From: UBA9630 sp037137555
GTDB lineage: Bacteria; Patescibacteriota; Minisyncoccia; Moranbacterales; UBA2206
Direction of reading: 5' to 3'
NCBI GenBank assembly: GCA_037137555.1
Contig: JBAXKA010000021.1
Coordinates: 1-15,619 of the forward strand
Length of the DNA: 15,619 nucleotides
This document shows positions 5,678-13,845 of this stretch, one piece after another; positions within the stretch are counted from its first letter, which is position 1; the number at the start of each line of letters is the position of its first letter. The notes beneath the pieces were generated by a model. The model was not told the DNA's origin. It did no database searches and saw only the letters and a program-made list of their open reading frames with translations. The position numbers and the translations under genes are program-made.

Positions 5678-6325
5678 TCAAAGCGTATGGAAGAGCTCAT
5701 GATCCGCTTGAAACAAGCGTTTTCCAATTCGATAGATACTATGCGAAATAAAAAAAGCGGCAAAAACATCAATGGAATAATGCAAATGTCCCAAGATCAT
5801 GCTGGCACCAAACATTAGCGAAGCAAAAAAGAAAATGTAACGCAAAAGTTTATTTTCCCAAAAAATCAAAGCCAGTAGAAATGGCATGCCAGTATGTCCA
5901 GAAAAAAACATATCATTGCCCGAAGCAATGCTAGACAAAATATCATGCCGACTAAGAAAAGAATGATCAGGGATTGGACCAAGATGCGTTAGGGAAATAA
6001 AAATAGACCGAATAAAAATAAACAAGGCCAAATTTTTAAGCACATAGGGAATTCGCTGAGGTTTTATAAATAATAAAAAAAGTACAAACCAAATAAAAAA
6101 CCAAGTAACTTCATTGATAATAAAATTGACATTCACTACTGGTAAATTATCCAAAAGAATATCACTAACATGATTGCCCACACTTTTATTGATATATAAT
6201 AAGGCAAAATGATTGCTCATAACACTGCCAGCTATCAACAAAATACTTATCAAAAAAGACAGTAAATATTCTTTTTGTTTCCACGAATGACCATACTCAG
6301 AAAATATTTTTTTTAATGCTAGCAT
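5678..6325 (-). CDS. Sphingomyelin-synthase/PAP2-like integral membrane protein
   Basis: A 215-residue protein with about six hydrophobic segments (about residues 20-38, 68-88, 95-113, 140-156, 160-178, 183-198). Motifs fit the PAP2_C (sphingomyelin-synthase-like) group: GND-x-x-x-SGHT at 136-145 and GHLHYSIDV at 179-187, giving the catalytic triad H144, H182 and D186. Family members transfer or remove phospho-headgroups at the membrane surface; the substrate here could be a phospholipid or a polyprenyl-phosphate carrier. It begins 6 nt after the upstream glycosyltransferase and is the last gene of the envelope operon. Its stop codon almost touches CIRCE and no terminator hairpin is visible, so some read-through into hrcA is possible. 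An ordinary PAP2 phosphatase is the alternative reading. Confidence 0.8.
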   Translation of the reverse strand: MLALKKIFSEYGHSWKQKEYLLSFLISILLIAGSVMSNHFALLYINKSVGNHVSDILLDNLPVVNVNFIINEVTWFFIWFVLFLLFIKPQRIPYVLKNLALFIFIRSIFISLTHLGPIPDHSFLSRHDILSSIASGNDMFFSGHTGMPFLLALIFWENKLLRYIFFFASLMFGASMILGHLHYSIDVFAAFFISHSIYRIGKRLFQADHELFHTL

Positions 6326-6331
6326 ATTTTT

Positions 6332-7066
6332 TTATCTTATATCATTATGTTTTTTAGAAAAAGGTTTTTGAAAAATAGTTACCCAAAAATAATTGATCGC
6401 GTATTTGAAGGCTGTTGAAACAAAACCTTCATTTGAAAATCGCCTGGCCGAAGTGCGCATAGGAAATAAAAAAGAAAACTTAACTTGTCCCACTTTTTGA
6501 ATTCTTTGTGCGATATCTGTATCTTCACCAAAAAAATCAATTCGCACATCAAACCCACCAATTTTTTCCAACGCTGTTCGCCTAAGCACGAAATTACCAC
6601 CTTGAAGCATTGCACCTTTTTTCAAAATATATTGTGTAAAAAAATGAACAGCATAGCCAACAAAATAATACACCCAGACTAGACAGTTTATCCAAAGCGA
6701 TCGATCGTAATAAATATAAGGACCACTAAGTGCCACTAATTTTTTATTTTTAGAAAATTCTTTTAGGGCTTTTTCAATCCAGCCAGCGGCTAAAATAATA
6801 TCCGCATCAACATTGGCGATAATTTCTCCCGAAGATGCCCCGAAACCAGCTTGACGAGCTTTCACTAATCCTTTTTGCATTTCATCAATAATTTTAACAT
6901 TAGCATATTTCGCCACAATTTCTCTTGTCTTGTCTGTGCTAGCATTATTAACTACGATAATTTCCGCATCAACCTTGCTTCGTTTTATTTCACATATAAC
7001 AGAGTCAAGGCATTGCCCAATATATTTTTCTTCATTATAAGCTGGAATAACAAAACTGATTTTCAT
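6332..7066 (-). CDS. Family 2 glycosyltransferase
   Basis: A 244-residue GT-A-fold enzyme. The nucleotide-binding start is FVIPAYNEEKYIGQCLDS (5-22), followed by VVNNASTDKT (38-47). The metal-binding DxD is NVDADI with D87 and D89. The acceptor-side motif is GGFDVRIDFFGEDTDIAQR (170-188), whose E181-D182 pair is the usual catalytic-base region. A hydrophobic stretch at about 124-145 suggests close membrane contact. The ATG at 7066 overlaps the stop of the preceding glycosyltransferase (ATGA), a sign of translational coupling. The sugar and acceptor cannot be read from the sequence; the neighbours point to lipid-linked glycan synthesis. Confidence 0.92.
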   Translation of the reverse strand: MKISFVIPAYNEEKYIGQCLDSVICEIKRSKVDAEIIVVNNASTDKTREIVAKYANVKIIDEMQKGLVKARQAGFGASSGEIIANVDADIILAAGWIEKALKEFSKNKKLVALSGPYIYYDRSLWINCLVWVYYFVGYAVHFFTQYILKKGAMLQGGNFVLRRTALEKIGGFDVRIDFFGEDTDIAQRIQKVGQVKFSFLFPMRTSARRFSNEGFVSTAFKYAINYFWVTIFQKPFSKKHNDIR

Positions 7067-7740
7067 ATTTTTAGTGTTAGCATTTTTATAATTTGATAGA
7101 TTATTTCAAAAATAGAGATTGTTTTCAAGATTTGCCAACTCATCATTATTTCACCTCGAATCCCTGTCCATAAATTACCCTTTTGATGTTTCCATGGACT
7201 AATAACATTTTGCCAAAAAACTATTTTTAATTTTAATTTATTTTTTATAATCAATTTATTTAAATAAACTTCAAATCCATACGCCGGCAGTTGGGCTATT
7301 TTTTCAATATGCTTTGCTAATATTTTTTTACGAAAAACTCTTTCACCGGAAATAAAGTCTAGTCCAATTTTTCGATACGGCCAAGGAGCATTTTTTCTCA
7401 AACTAATTGCGATATCCGCTTCGCCAGAAATAACTGGATCAATAAGCTCGGTTATGTTTTGGGATTTTAATTTTAATAAATCAGCATCGAGCAAAAAAAT
7501 AATTTCACATTTCGCTTTCGCGATTCCTGTCAAAATTGCTCGACTCTTACCTTTATTTTTTTCGTGCTTAATTAATTTAGCCTTATTAAATTCTTCAACA
7601 ATTTTGCAAGTCTGATCTTTTGAGCCATCATCAATAACAATTACTTCGGCTATTAATGGATGACCACAAGCCACTTGCAATATATTGCCAATTCGGCTTT
7701 CTTCATTGTAGGCTGGAATTATACACGAGATTTGTTCCAT
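7063..7740 (-). CDS. Family 2 glycosyltransferase (dolichol-phosphate-mannose-synthase-like)
   Basis: A 225-residue GT-A protein. It opens with CIIPAYNEESRIGNIL (6-21), then VIVIDDGSKDQT (33-44), a basic segment HEKNKGKSRA, and FLLDADLL with D85 and D87 as the metal-binding DxD. The later PYRKIGLDFISGERVF and YGFEVYLN segments are typical of small enzymes that charge polyprenyl phosphate with a sugar, although no membrane helices follow apart from a hydrophobic C-terminal tail (IFEIIYQIIKML). I chose the ATG at 7740, which gives the standard family start; the in-frame ATG at 7767 adds nine residues and extends further into dedA. The chosen start still overlaps the end of dedA by 22 nt. Confidence 0.9.
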   Translation of the reverse strand: MEQISCIIPAYNEESRIGNILQVACGHPLIAEVIVIDDGSKDQTCKIVEEFNKAKLIKHEKNKGKSRAILTGIAKAKCEIIFLLDADLLKLKSQNITELIDPVISGEADIAISLRKNAPWPYRKIGLDFISGERVFRKKILAKHIEKIAQLPAYGFEVYLNKLIIKNKLKLKIVFWQNVISPWKHQKGNLWTGIRGEIMMSWQILKTISIFEIIYQIIKMLTLKI

Positions 7741-8306
7741 TTTGTAATAAAAAAATAAATACCCCACACAAGAATAATACTAAAAAAAACAGCAATTGTT
7801 ATGTAGCTCAAATATGTATCAATTCTAGCATAAGCTCGACCAAAATAATAGCCAATCAATAAAAAAGCGAGTGTTTTTGGCACTGTGCCGATAAAATTAA
7901 ATCCGATAAATTTTTTCCAGGAAACTTTCGCCATGCCGGCTGCGATTAAGATTAGAGCGCCCATTGAATGTGTCCATTTAGCAAAAAGTAATGTTTTTCC
8001 AAGATGCTTACTAAAATGATTTTTTAGTTTTTGTACTTGCTCAATTTTGATCCAGAAAAAATGTCCTCGTGAAAAAATTCGCTTGCCACCAAAATAGCCA
8101 ATCGAATAATATAGTGTGTCTCCTACTAAATCTCCCATCAAAGCAACAATATAAAGCACACGCAGATCAAAATAACCCAAGAACGCCAAAAATCCAGCGA
8201 TAACAGTAACGATAGGTCCTTCGATTACAACTAGTGGAAAAAAAATAAGATATTTATAGTGCAATAAAAGATCAATGATTTGAGTTTGGGAAAAATTTAA
8301 AAACAC
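7719..8306 (-). CDS. Divergent DedA-family (SNARE-associated/VTT) membrane protein
   Basis: About 195 residues with several membrane segments and the DedA pattern: FPLVVIEGPIVTVIAGFLAFLG (conserved glutamate E29), GDLVGDTLYYSIGYFGG (acidic D59), and AAGMAKVSWKKFIGFNFIGT. Some DedA proteins recycle polyprenyl-phosphate or phospholipid carriers across the membrane. The segment that normally reads R-x-x-P-x-x-R is KWTHSMG here, so both conserved arginines are absent. No ATG exists between the tRNA and the first membrane segment. I chose the GTG at 8306; a TTG at 8324 is the alternative, and a longer in-frame ATG at 8405 lies inside the tRNA-Ser gene and cannot be real. First protein gene of the envelope operon, 26 nt behind tRNA-Ser(UGA). 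Confidence 0.82.
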   Translation of the reverse strand: MFLNFSQTQIIDLLLHYKYLIFFPLVVIEGPIVTVIAGFLAFLGYFDLRVLYIVALMGDLVGDTLYYSIGYFGGKRIFSRGHFFWIKIEQVQKLKNHFSKHLGKTLLFAKWTHSMGALILIAAGMAKVSWKKFIGFNFIGTVPKTLAFLLIGYYFGRAYARIDTYLSYITIAVFFSIILVWGIYFFITKWNKSRV

Positions 8307-8332
8307 AAAAAATAAATTAGGCAAACTTAATG

Positions 8333-8419
8333 CGGAAGCGAGAGGATTCGAACCTCTGATACCGTCTCCGGTATGACAGTTTTCAAGACTGTTGCCTTCA
8401 ACCACTCGGCCACGCTTCC
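8333..8419 (-). tRNA. tRNA-Ser(UGA)
   Basis: The acceptor arms GGAAGCG (8413-8419) and CGCTTCC (8334-8340) pair, with discriminator G at 8333. The anticodon loop is CTTGAAA with anticodon TGA (8383-8385), which reads UCA. A long variable arm (TACCGGAGACGGTA) is diagnostic for a class II tRNA. The T arm is AGAGG-TTCGAAT-CCTCT. The 3' CCA is not encoded (CAT follows the discriminator), so CCA-adding enzyme is needed. Confidence 0.97.
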
Positions 8420-8440
8420 AAATATTTTTCTTTTTTATTT

Positions 8441-8531
<91 letters not shown>

Positions 8532-8558
8532 AAATATTTTTAAAATCTTACTTTTTAA

Positions 8559-8587
8559 ATACTATCAGCTAGATTAATATTTGTAAA
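8559..8587 (-). promoter_or_regulatory. Promoter of the tRNA-Ser pair (and perhaps dedA onwards)
   Basis: On the minus strand TTTACA (8582-8587, 5 of 6 to the -35 consensus) is followed by 17 nt and TAGTAT (8559-8564, 4 of 6), preceded by TGA, an extended -10 element. The expected start near 8552 would give a precursor leader of about 20 nt before tRNA-Ser(GCU). Confidence 0.6.
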
Positions 8588-8590
8588 CTG

Positions 8591-8599
8591 TGCTATTAT
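8591..8599 (+). promoter_or_regulatory. Extended -10 promoter of dprA
   Basis: TGC-TATTAT is an extended -10 element (TGn plus 5 of 6 to TATAAT). No good -35 box lies 16-18 nt upstream, which extended -10 promoters can tolerate. The expected start point, 7 nt downstream, falls on the A of the dprA ATG at 8606, so the mRNA would be leaderless. The element is 3 bp from the -35 box of the divergent tRNA promoter. Confidence 0.55.
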
Positions 8600-8605
8600 T
8601 AAAAA

Positions 8606-9688
8606 ATGAAATACTTACATGCACTCAATAAAATTGACGGGGTTGGACCACAAAAAATGAAACTGCTTCTTTCTGCTTTTGGCTTGGCTGAAAATATTTG
8701 GCAAGCAGATTTGCCTGCCTTGCAAAATGTTTTAGGCGGAGATAAATTGCCGGAAAAAATATTTCTTGAAAAACAAAAACTTAATCCTGATGCCGAATGG
8801 GAAAAAATAGAAAAAGCCCATATTCGCGTAATTGATTTTGCTAGTGCTGATTATCCAAAGCTACTTAAAGAAATTCATAATCCGCCTTATCTTATTTATA
8901 CTCGGGGAGAATTTGTTTTTAACGAAATGCCCACCATCGCAATTGTAGGATCACGAAAATTCTCCGCTTATGGAGAACAACTCGCAAGCACTTTTGCTCA
9001 TGACTTAGCTCTTGCTGGTTTTGCTATTGTCAGCGGCTTAGCTTTGGGCATTGATGCTATTTCACATCAAGGTGCTCTCAAAACACAAGGAAAAACCATC
9101 GCCGTTTTGGGAAGTGGCGTTGATGATGAAAGTATTTATCCGCGTGCTAATTTTAATCTTGCGCAAGAAATTATTGAAAAAGGCGGAATGCTTTTGAGCG
9201 ATTACGCACCAGGAACTCAACCGACGCGAATGACTTTTCCCGCCAGAAATAGAATAATTGTTGGTCTTTCGCTTGGCACATTAGTCATCGAGGCTGGTGA
9301 AAAAAGTGGCGCACTTATCACGGCTCGCATGGCGATGGAAAGTAATCGTGAAGTTTTTGCGATTCCCGGATCGCTTTTCTCCCCCACTTCAATTGGCACA
9401 AATAATTTAATCAAATCTGGCGCCAAAATGGTTACTTGCGTACAAGATATTTTGGAAGAATTTAATTTTTCGCAAGCAACACCCACAAAACAAACTATGT
9501 TGAAATTACCAGATAATAAAGAAGAAGAAATTTTATTGACTATTCTTTCTAATGTTCCCTTGCATATTGATACTATCGCCAAACAATCCGACTTAACTGT
9601 TTCAGTGATTTCATCCACCCTTACGATGATGGAAATTAAAGGCTGGATTAAAAATCTTGGCGGACAAAATTATATTTTGTTGCAGTAA
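8606..9688 (+). CDS. dprA: DNA-processing protein DprA
   Basis: A 360-residue cytoplasmic protein that binds incoming single-stranded DNA during natural transformation and hands it to RecA. The N-terminal part has a helix-hairpin-helix-like segment (LNKIDGVGPQKMKLLLSAFG, 7-26). The Rossmann-like core starts with TIAIVGSRKFSAYG (110-123, GSR motif) and contains IVSGLALGIDAISHQGAL, FPARNRIIVGLSLGTLVIEAGEKSGALITA and VFAIPGSLFSPTSIGTNNLIKSGA. A C-terminal winged helix (about 305-360) is present, so this is the full three-part form. No Shine-Dalgarno precedes the ATG at 8606. The gene is divergent from the tRNA-Ser pair and heads the dprA-topA-rel run; dprA next to topA is a common bacterial arrangement. 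Confidence 0.96.
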   Translation: MKYLHALNKIDGVGPQKMKLLLSAFGLAENIWQADLPALQNVLGGDKLPEKIFLEKQKLNPDAEWEKIEKAHIRVIDFASADYPKLLKEIHNPPYLIYTRGEFVFNEMPTIAIVGSRKFSAYGEQLASTFAHDLALAGFAIVSGLALGIDAISHQGALKTQGKTIAVLGSGVDDESIYPRANFNLAQEIIEKGGMLLSDYAPGTQPTRMTFPARNRIIVGLSLGTLVIEAGEKSGALITARMAMESNREVFAIPGSLFSPTSIGTNNLIKSGAKMVTCVQDILEEFNFSQATPTKQTMLKLPDNKEEEILLTILSNVPLHIDTIAKQSDLTVSVISSTLTMMEIKGWIKNLGGQNYILLQ

Positions 9689-9715
9689 AAAAATAATTAA
9701 CTAAGAGCTAAATTC

Positions 9716-9979
9716 ATGAAACCATTAAATAATTTTATCAGCAAAAATATTAAGACATTTGAATTGGTCGGTGTCGTAATGCGCATTTCCAGCTTTTCAC
9801 TCGTCAGCTGGCTTGGTCCCGCTAGTCCGTTTATGTTTGTTTGGATATTTAACACAATGGACGCCCTGATTCTTTCCTGGTGCTCTGTTTTAAAAAAGGA
9901 CAAAGCCTATACACTCTTAAATGTATTTTGGATTATCATTGGAGTGGTTGGCATCCTAAAAACAGCGGGTATTATTTAA
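9716..9979 (+). CDS. Small membrane protein of unknown function
   Basis: An 87-residue protein with three hydrophobic segments at about 15-33, 38-57 and 67-85, separated by short loops; the loop after the second is basic (VLKKDKAY). Features that may be conserved are SWLGPASPFMFVWIFN-x-x-D and YTLLNVFW followed by a glycine-rich segment (IIIGVVGI). It has no signal peptide or known catalytic motif. I think it is real because it fills the gap between dprA (27 nt upstream) and topA on the same strand and its composition is coherent with a membrane protein. I do not recognise the family and cannot assign a function. Confidence 0.7.
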   Translation: MKPLNNFISKNIKTFELVGVVMRISSFSLVSWLGPASPFMFVWIFNTMDALILSWCSVLKKDKAYTLLNVFWIIIGVVGILKTAGII

Positions 9980-10049
9980 AACTTGGAGAAAATCTGATTT
10001 TGGTTTATAGTAGCTAGTAGATGTTTAATTTCTATTATTTTTGCAATTT

Positions 10050-12308
10050 ATGAAACTGATTATTGTTGAGTCCCCCACCAAAGCTAAAACCATTACAAAA
10101 TTTCTTGACAAAAGCTATATTGTTAAGTCTAGTTTTGGTCATATTCGTGATTTGCCTGAAAAAGAAATGGGTATTGATATTGAACATGATTTTGCTCCGC
10201 AGTATGTCATTCCCAATAAAGTAGCTGATCGTGTTATTGAATTAAAAAAACTAGCCAAGAAAGCTGACGGAGTAATCCTAGCAACTGACGAAGACCGTGA
10301 AGGAGAAGCAATTTCTTGGCATCTTGCCACAGCACTCGAACTGGATAAAAACTTTAAGGGTGAGAAAATTTCTCGCATTGTTTTTCATGAAATCACTAAA
10401 ACGGCCATTGAAAAAGCACTGGCCACTCCTCGTGAGCTAGATTTAAATTTAGTTGATGCGCAACAAGCCAGAAGAATTCTTGATCGTTTAGTTGGCTATG
10501 AACTTTCGCCTTTTCTTTGGAAAAAAATTCGTCGTGGTCTTAGTGCTGGACGAGTACAATCAATGGCTCTTCGTATTATCGTTGAACGAGAAAAAGAAAT
10601 CATAAAATTCAAGTCTGAAAATTATTGGAAAATAAATTTAATCCTGAAAACTGAAGCTGGCGGAAAAGATGCTGAATTTTCAGCCGATCTTGTCAAAAAA
10701 AATGACCAAAAAATTGAATCAGTGATCACACTGGAACTTTTCGCTGGTGATTATAAAATCAGAAAAACTATTCTCGCTGAAGAAAAAACTGCGCTAGAAA
10801 TAATTACTGATTTAGAAAAATGCCAATACAAAGTTGAAGCGATTGCGAAAAGAGCCACTACAAAAACTCCACCACCACCCTTCACAACATCTACACTACA
10901 GCAATCCGCCATTGGCACATTAGGTTATAGCTCAAAACAAACAATGGTGCTTGCTCAAAAACTTTATGAACAAGGATTTATTACTTACATGAGAACAGAC
11001 AGTCTCAATCTTTCCTTGGAATCACTAATCTCAGCGCAAAAAACTATTCAAAAAATATTTGGAAATGATTACGCCTTGAAAAGTCCGCGTTATTTTAAAA
11101 ATAAATCCAAAGGTGCGCAAGAAGCACATGAAGCGATCAGACCAGCCTATCCAGAAAAAACACCAGACGAGTTAAAAACAAAATTAGAACCTGGACAATA
11201 TAAACTCTATAAATTAATTTGGAACAGAATGATTGCTTCGCAAATGTCTTGCGCTGTTTTCAATTCAGTCAAGGCGGATATTTCTGCCACAATGAAACCA
11301 GCAAAAAATATTTATGCACTTAGTGCCAGCGGATCAATTTTAACTTTTGAAGGTTATTTAAAAGTTTATGCTGACAAAAAATCTGCCACAACTGATACAC
11401 TTTTGCCTTTAATGGAAACTGGCGATGAACTAGCATTAGTTTTGGCAAATGCTGAAGGAAAAACTACAGCCCAACCTCCTCGCTATAACGAAGCAACGCT
11501 TGTGAAAGTTTTAGAAGAAAATGGTATTGGCCGTCCTTCCACTTATGCCCCAACTATCTCCACAATTATTGAAAGAAAATATGTCGATAAAAATGAAGAA
11601 AAAAGATTATTTCCCCTAGAAATCGGCACGCTTGTCAGTGATATTTTAGTTGCCCATTTTCCGCAAATTGTTGATATGAAATTTACTGCAACACTTGAAA
11701 AAGATTTTGATGAAATTGCTGAAGGTGCTAAAAAATGGGTGCCAGTAATTAAAGCTTTTTATGAACCATTTCATGCGAACCTAACCGCCAAAACCAAAGA
11801 TGTCAAAAAAGAAGAATTTCAAGAAAAATTAAACAAAAATTGTCCTGATTGTGGTGGTGATTTAATTATGAAATTCGGTCGCTTTGGAAAATTCATCGCT
11901 TGCTCAAACTATCCTAACTGTCGCTATACGGAAAAAACTGGTGAAGAGAAAAAAATGGAACAAGAATTTTCAGGAGAAATTTGTGAAAAATGTGGCGCTA
12001 AAATGGCCGTAAAAAAAGGCAAATTTGGCACATTTCTGGGTTGCTCAAATTATCCCACCTGCAAAAATATTAAACGCATTGAAAATAAAACCGGCATCAA
12101 ATGTCCAAAATGTAAGACTGGCGATATCGTGGAACGGAAATCCAAAAAAGGCCGTTTATTTTTCGGTTGTAATACCTATCCGGCTTGTGATTTTTCAGTT
12201 TGGAATAAACCGACTGGAGAAAACTGTCCCGAGTGCAACGCCCTTTTGCTTTTCGCCACCAGAGGCAAAGCAAAATGTTCCAGCAAAGAATGTAATTTTG
12301 AAAAATAA
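10050..12308 (+). CDS. topA: DNA topoisomerase I (type IA)
   Basis: A 752-residue enzyme that relaxes negative supercoils by nicking one strand through a 5'-phosphotyrosine link. The Toprim domain runs from LIIVESPTKAKTI (E7) to ILATDEDREGEAISWHL (D80, D82, E84 for magnesium). The active-site tyrosine is Y313 in GFITYMRTDS, and REAIRP-like EAHEAIRPAYP and GIGRPSTYAPTI follow. The C-terminal region (about 600-752) has four zinc-ribbon repeats, each with CxxC and a second cysteine pair: CPDCGG, CEKCGA, CPKCKT and CPECNA. I chose the ATG at 10050; a TTG at 10041 would add three residues. A TATTAT at 10033-10038 could be a -10 box, giving a leader of only a few bases. No Shine-Dalgarno. rel follows by 23 nt. 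Confidence 0.98.
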   Translation: MKLIIVESPTKAKTITKFLDKSYIVKSSFGHIRDLPEKEMGIDIEHDFAPQYVIPNKVADRVIELKKLAKKADGVILATDEDREGEAISWHLATALELDKNFKGEKISRIVFHEITKTAIEKALATPRELDLNLVDAQQARRILDRLVGYELSPFLWKKIRRGLSAGRVQSMALRIIVEREKEIIKFKSENYWKINLILKTEAGGKDAEFSADLVKKNDQKIESVITLELFAGDYKIRKTILAEEKTALEIITDLEKCQYKVEAIAKRATTKTPPPPFTTSTLQQSAIGTLGYSSKQTMVLAQKLYEQGFITYMRTDSLNLSLESLISAQKTIQKIFGNDYALKSPRYFKNKSKGAQEAHEAIRPAYPEKTPDELKTKLEPGQYKLYKLIWNRMIASQMSCAVFNSVKADISATMKPAKNIYALSASGSILTFEGYLKVYADKKSATTDTLLPLMETGDELALVLANAEGKTTAQPPRYNEATLVKVLEENGIGRPSTYAPTISTIIERKYVDKNEEKRLFPLEIGTLVSDILVAHFPQIVDMKFTATLEKDFDEIAEGAKKWVPVIKAFYEPFHANLTAKTKDVKKEEFQEKLNKNCPDCGGDLIMKFGRFGKFIACSNYPNCRYTEKTGEEKKMEQEFSGEICEKCGAKMAVKKGKFGTFLGCSNYPTCKNIKRIENKTGIKCPKCKTGDIVERKSKKGRLFFGCNTYPACDFSVWNKPTGENCPECNALLLFATRGKAKCSSKECNFEK

Positions 12309-12331
12309 TTGCCATTATTTAAATCAATTCT

Positions 12332-13828
12332 ATGTCCATTGAGAAAAAAATTACAATCGAGGATGTCCTAAAAAATGTTAAACTTAAATTAGATTTTAAG
12401 GAAGAAGCCTTGATTCGTAGTGCGTATGCGCTTGCTGAAAAAGCCCATTTGGGACAGAAACGCAAATCTGGCACGGATGATTATATTCAGCATCCCTTGC
12501 ATGCCGTAGTTACCTTGGCCAAAATTGGACTTCGATCAAAAACAATCGCCGCTGGACTTTTGCATGATGTGCCAGAAGATACCGCAGTAACACTAAAAGA
12601 GCTTGAACACACATTTGGCAAGGAAGTTGCCACACTAGTTGATGGCGTAACCAAACTTGGCAAAATTAAATTACGCGGATCGAAAGAAGAATTTTATTTG
12701 GAAAATTTACGCAAAATGTTTTTGGCAATGGCTTCTGATATTCGAGTTGTGCTCATTAAGCTGGCCGATCGTTTGCATAATATGGAAACATTGGAACACC
12801 TTCCGCCGGAAAAACAACAACGAATTGCAATGGAAACAATGGAGGTTTTTGTGCCGATTGCTAATCGCTTGGGAATTGGAGAAATCAAAGTTCGTCTTGA
12901 AGATTTATCTTTCAAATATCTTGATCCAGAAAATTTTGCATTCACGGAAAAACTTGTCGCTGACCAATATGGCCAAAGAAAAAAATATATCGATAAAATG
13001 GTTAGCGAACTCAAAAAAGAACTTACAAAAGAAGGCATTAATGTTCTGACTATTTTTGGCAGAACAAAACATATTCATAGCTTATATCAAAAATTAAAAA
13101 GGCATGATATGAACATCAGCAAAGTCTATGATTTGATTGGCATCAGAATTATTGTGCCAGAATTAGTTAATTGCTATGAAACACTGGGCATTGTTCACAA
13201 AAAATATCGCCCGCTTGTTGGTCGCATTAAAGATTATATTTCTCTGCCAAAACCAAATGGTTATCAATCAATTCATACTACCATTTTTGGACCAGGAGGA
13301 ATTTTTCTGGAAGTGCAAATTCGAACTAAAAAAATGGATGACGAAGCAGAATTTGGTATTGCTTCACATTGGATTTATTCAGAAAAAAAGAGAACATTAA
13401 AAAACTTTTTTCTCAAAAGCAAACACGCTGTGCCCGAAAAAGAATTGATTTGGGTTAATCAATTACGCGAATGGCAAAAAGAACTAGGCAAGGATGACAC
13501 TGAGTTTATGGAAGGACTTAAGATCGATTTTTTTAAAAATCATATTTTTGCTTTCACTCCACGCGGTGATATTATTGATCTGCCAGAAGATGCTACACCG
13601 GTTGATTTTGCCTATCATATCCATGGAGAAGTTGGCAACCGCACCACAGGAGCCAAGGCTAATGGCAAAATGGTTACACTGGATTACAAAATTCAAAATG
13701 GTGAAGTAATTGAAATTCTCACTACTCGTGATCGAAAAAATCCCAGCCGTGATTGGCTAAAATTTGTGCGTACTTCTCTGGCAAAAAGTCAGATCAGAAA
13801 ATATCTAAAAAAAGAAGGCTTGCTTTAA
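12332..13828 (+). CDS. Bifunctional (p)ppGpp synthetase/hydrolase Rel, lacking the C-terminal regulatory region
   Basis: A 498-residue RelA/SpoT homologue. The HD hydrolase domain (about 25-185) keeps H54 in YIQHPL, H78-D79 and E82-D83 in LLHDVPEDT, and D146/N150 in LADRLHNM. The synthetase domain (about 240-350) keeps D267 (VYDLIGIR), the R-x-K-D motif as RIKD (298-301), Y311 in PNGYQSIHTT and E327 in LEVQIRT. R-x-K-D is the form found in bifunctional Rel/SpoT rather than monofunctional RelA (E-x-D-D). A TGS domain follows (about 401-463, IFAFTPRGDIIDLPEDATPVDFAYHIH). The protein ends about 30 residues later, without the helical, zinc-finger and ACT/RRM domains of the usual 700+ residue enzyme. 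It lies 23 nt after topA in the same direction. Homology does not decide between the names relA, spoT and rel. Confidence 0.95.
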   Translation: MSIEKKITIEDVLKNVKLKLDFKEEALIRSAYALAEKAHLGQKRKSGTDDYIQHPLHAVVTLAKIGLRSKTIAAGLLHDVPEDTAVTLKELEHTFGKEVATLVDGVTKLGKIKLRGSKEEFYLENLRKMFLAMASDIRVVLIKLADRLHNMETLEHLPPEKQQRIAMETMEVFVPIANRLGIGEIKVRLEDLSFKYLDPENFAFTEKLVADQYGQRKKYIDKMVSELKKELTKEGINVLTIFGRTKHIHSLYQKLKRHDMNISKVYDLIGIRIIVPELVNCYETLGIVHKKYRPLVGRIKDYISLPKPNGYQSIHTTIFGPGGIFLEVQIRTKKMDDEAEFGIASHWIYSEKKRTLKNFFLKSKHAVPEKELIWVNQLREWQKELGKDDTEFMEGLKIDFFKNHIFAFTPRGDIIDLPEDATPVDFAYHIHGEVGNRTTGAKANGKMVTLDYKIQNGEVIEILTTRDRKNPSRDWLKFVRTSLAKSQIRKYLKKEGLL

Positions 13829-13845
13829 AAAAAATAATGTTTTAT

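Noticed and set aside
8307..8405. Longer N-terminus for the DedA protein (ATG at 8405)
   Set aside because: The added codons lie inside the tRNA-Ser(UGA) gene, which has complete cloverleaf pairing.
10033..10038. Separate promoter for topA
   Set aside because: TATTAT is a fair -10 box, but no -35 or extended -10 element accompanies it, and topA may simply be read from the dprA promoter.
13829..13845. Bidirectional terminator between rel and fic
   Set aside because: The 17-nt gap is A/T-only with no GC-containing stem; a weak A-T pairing is not enough to call it.
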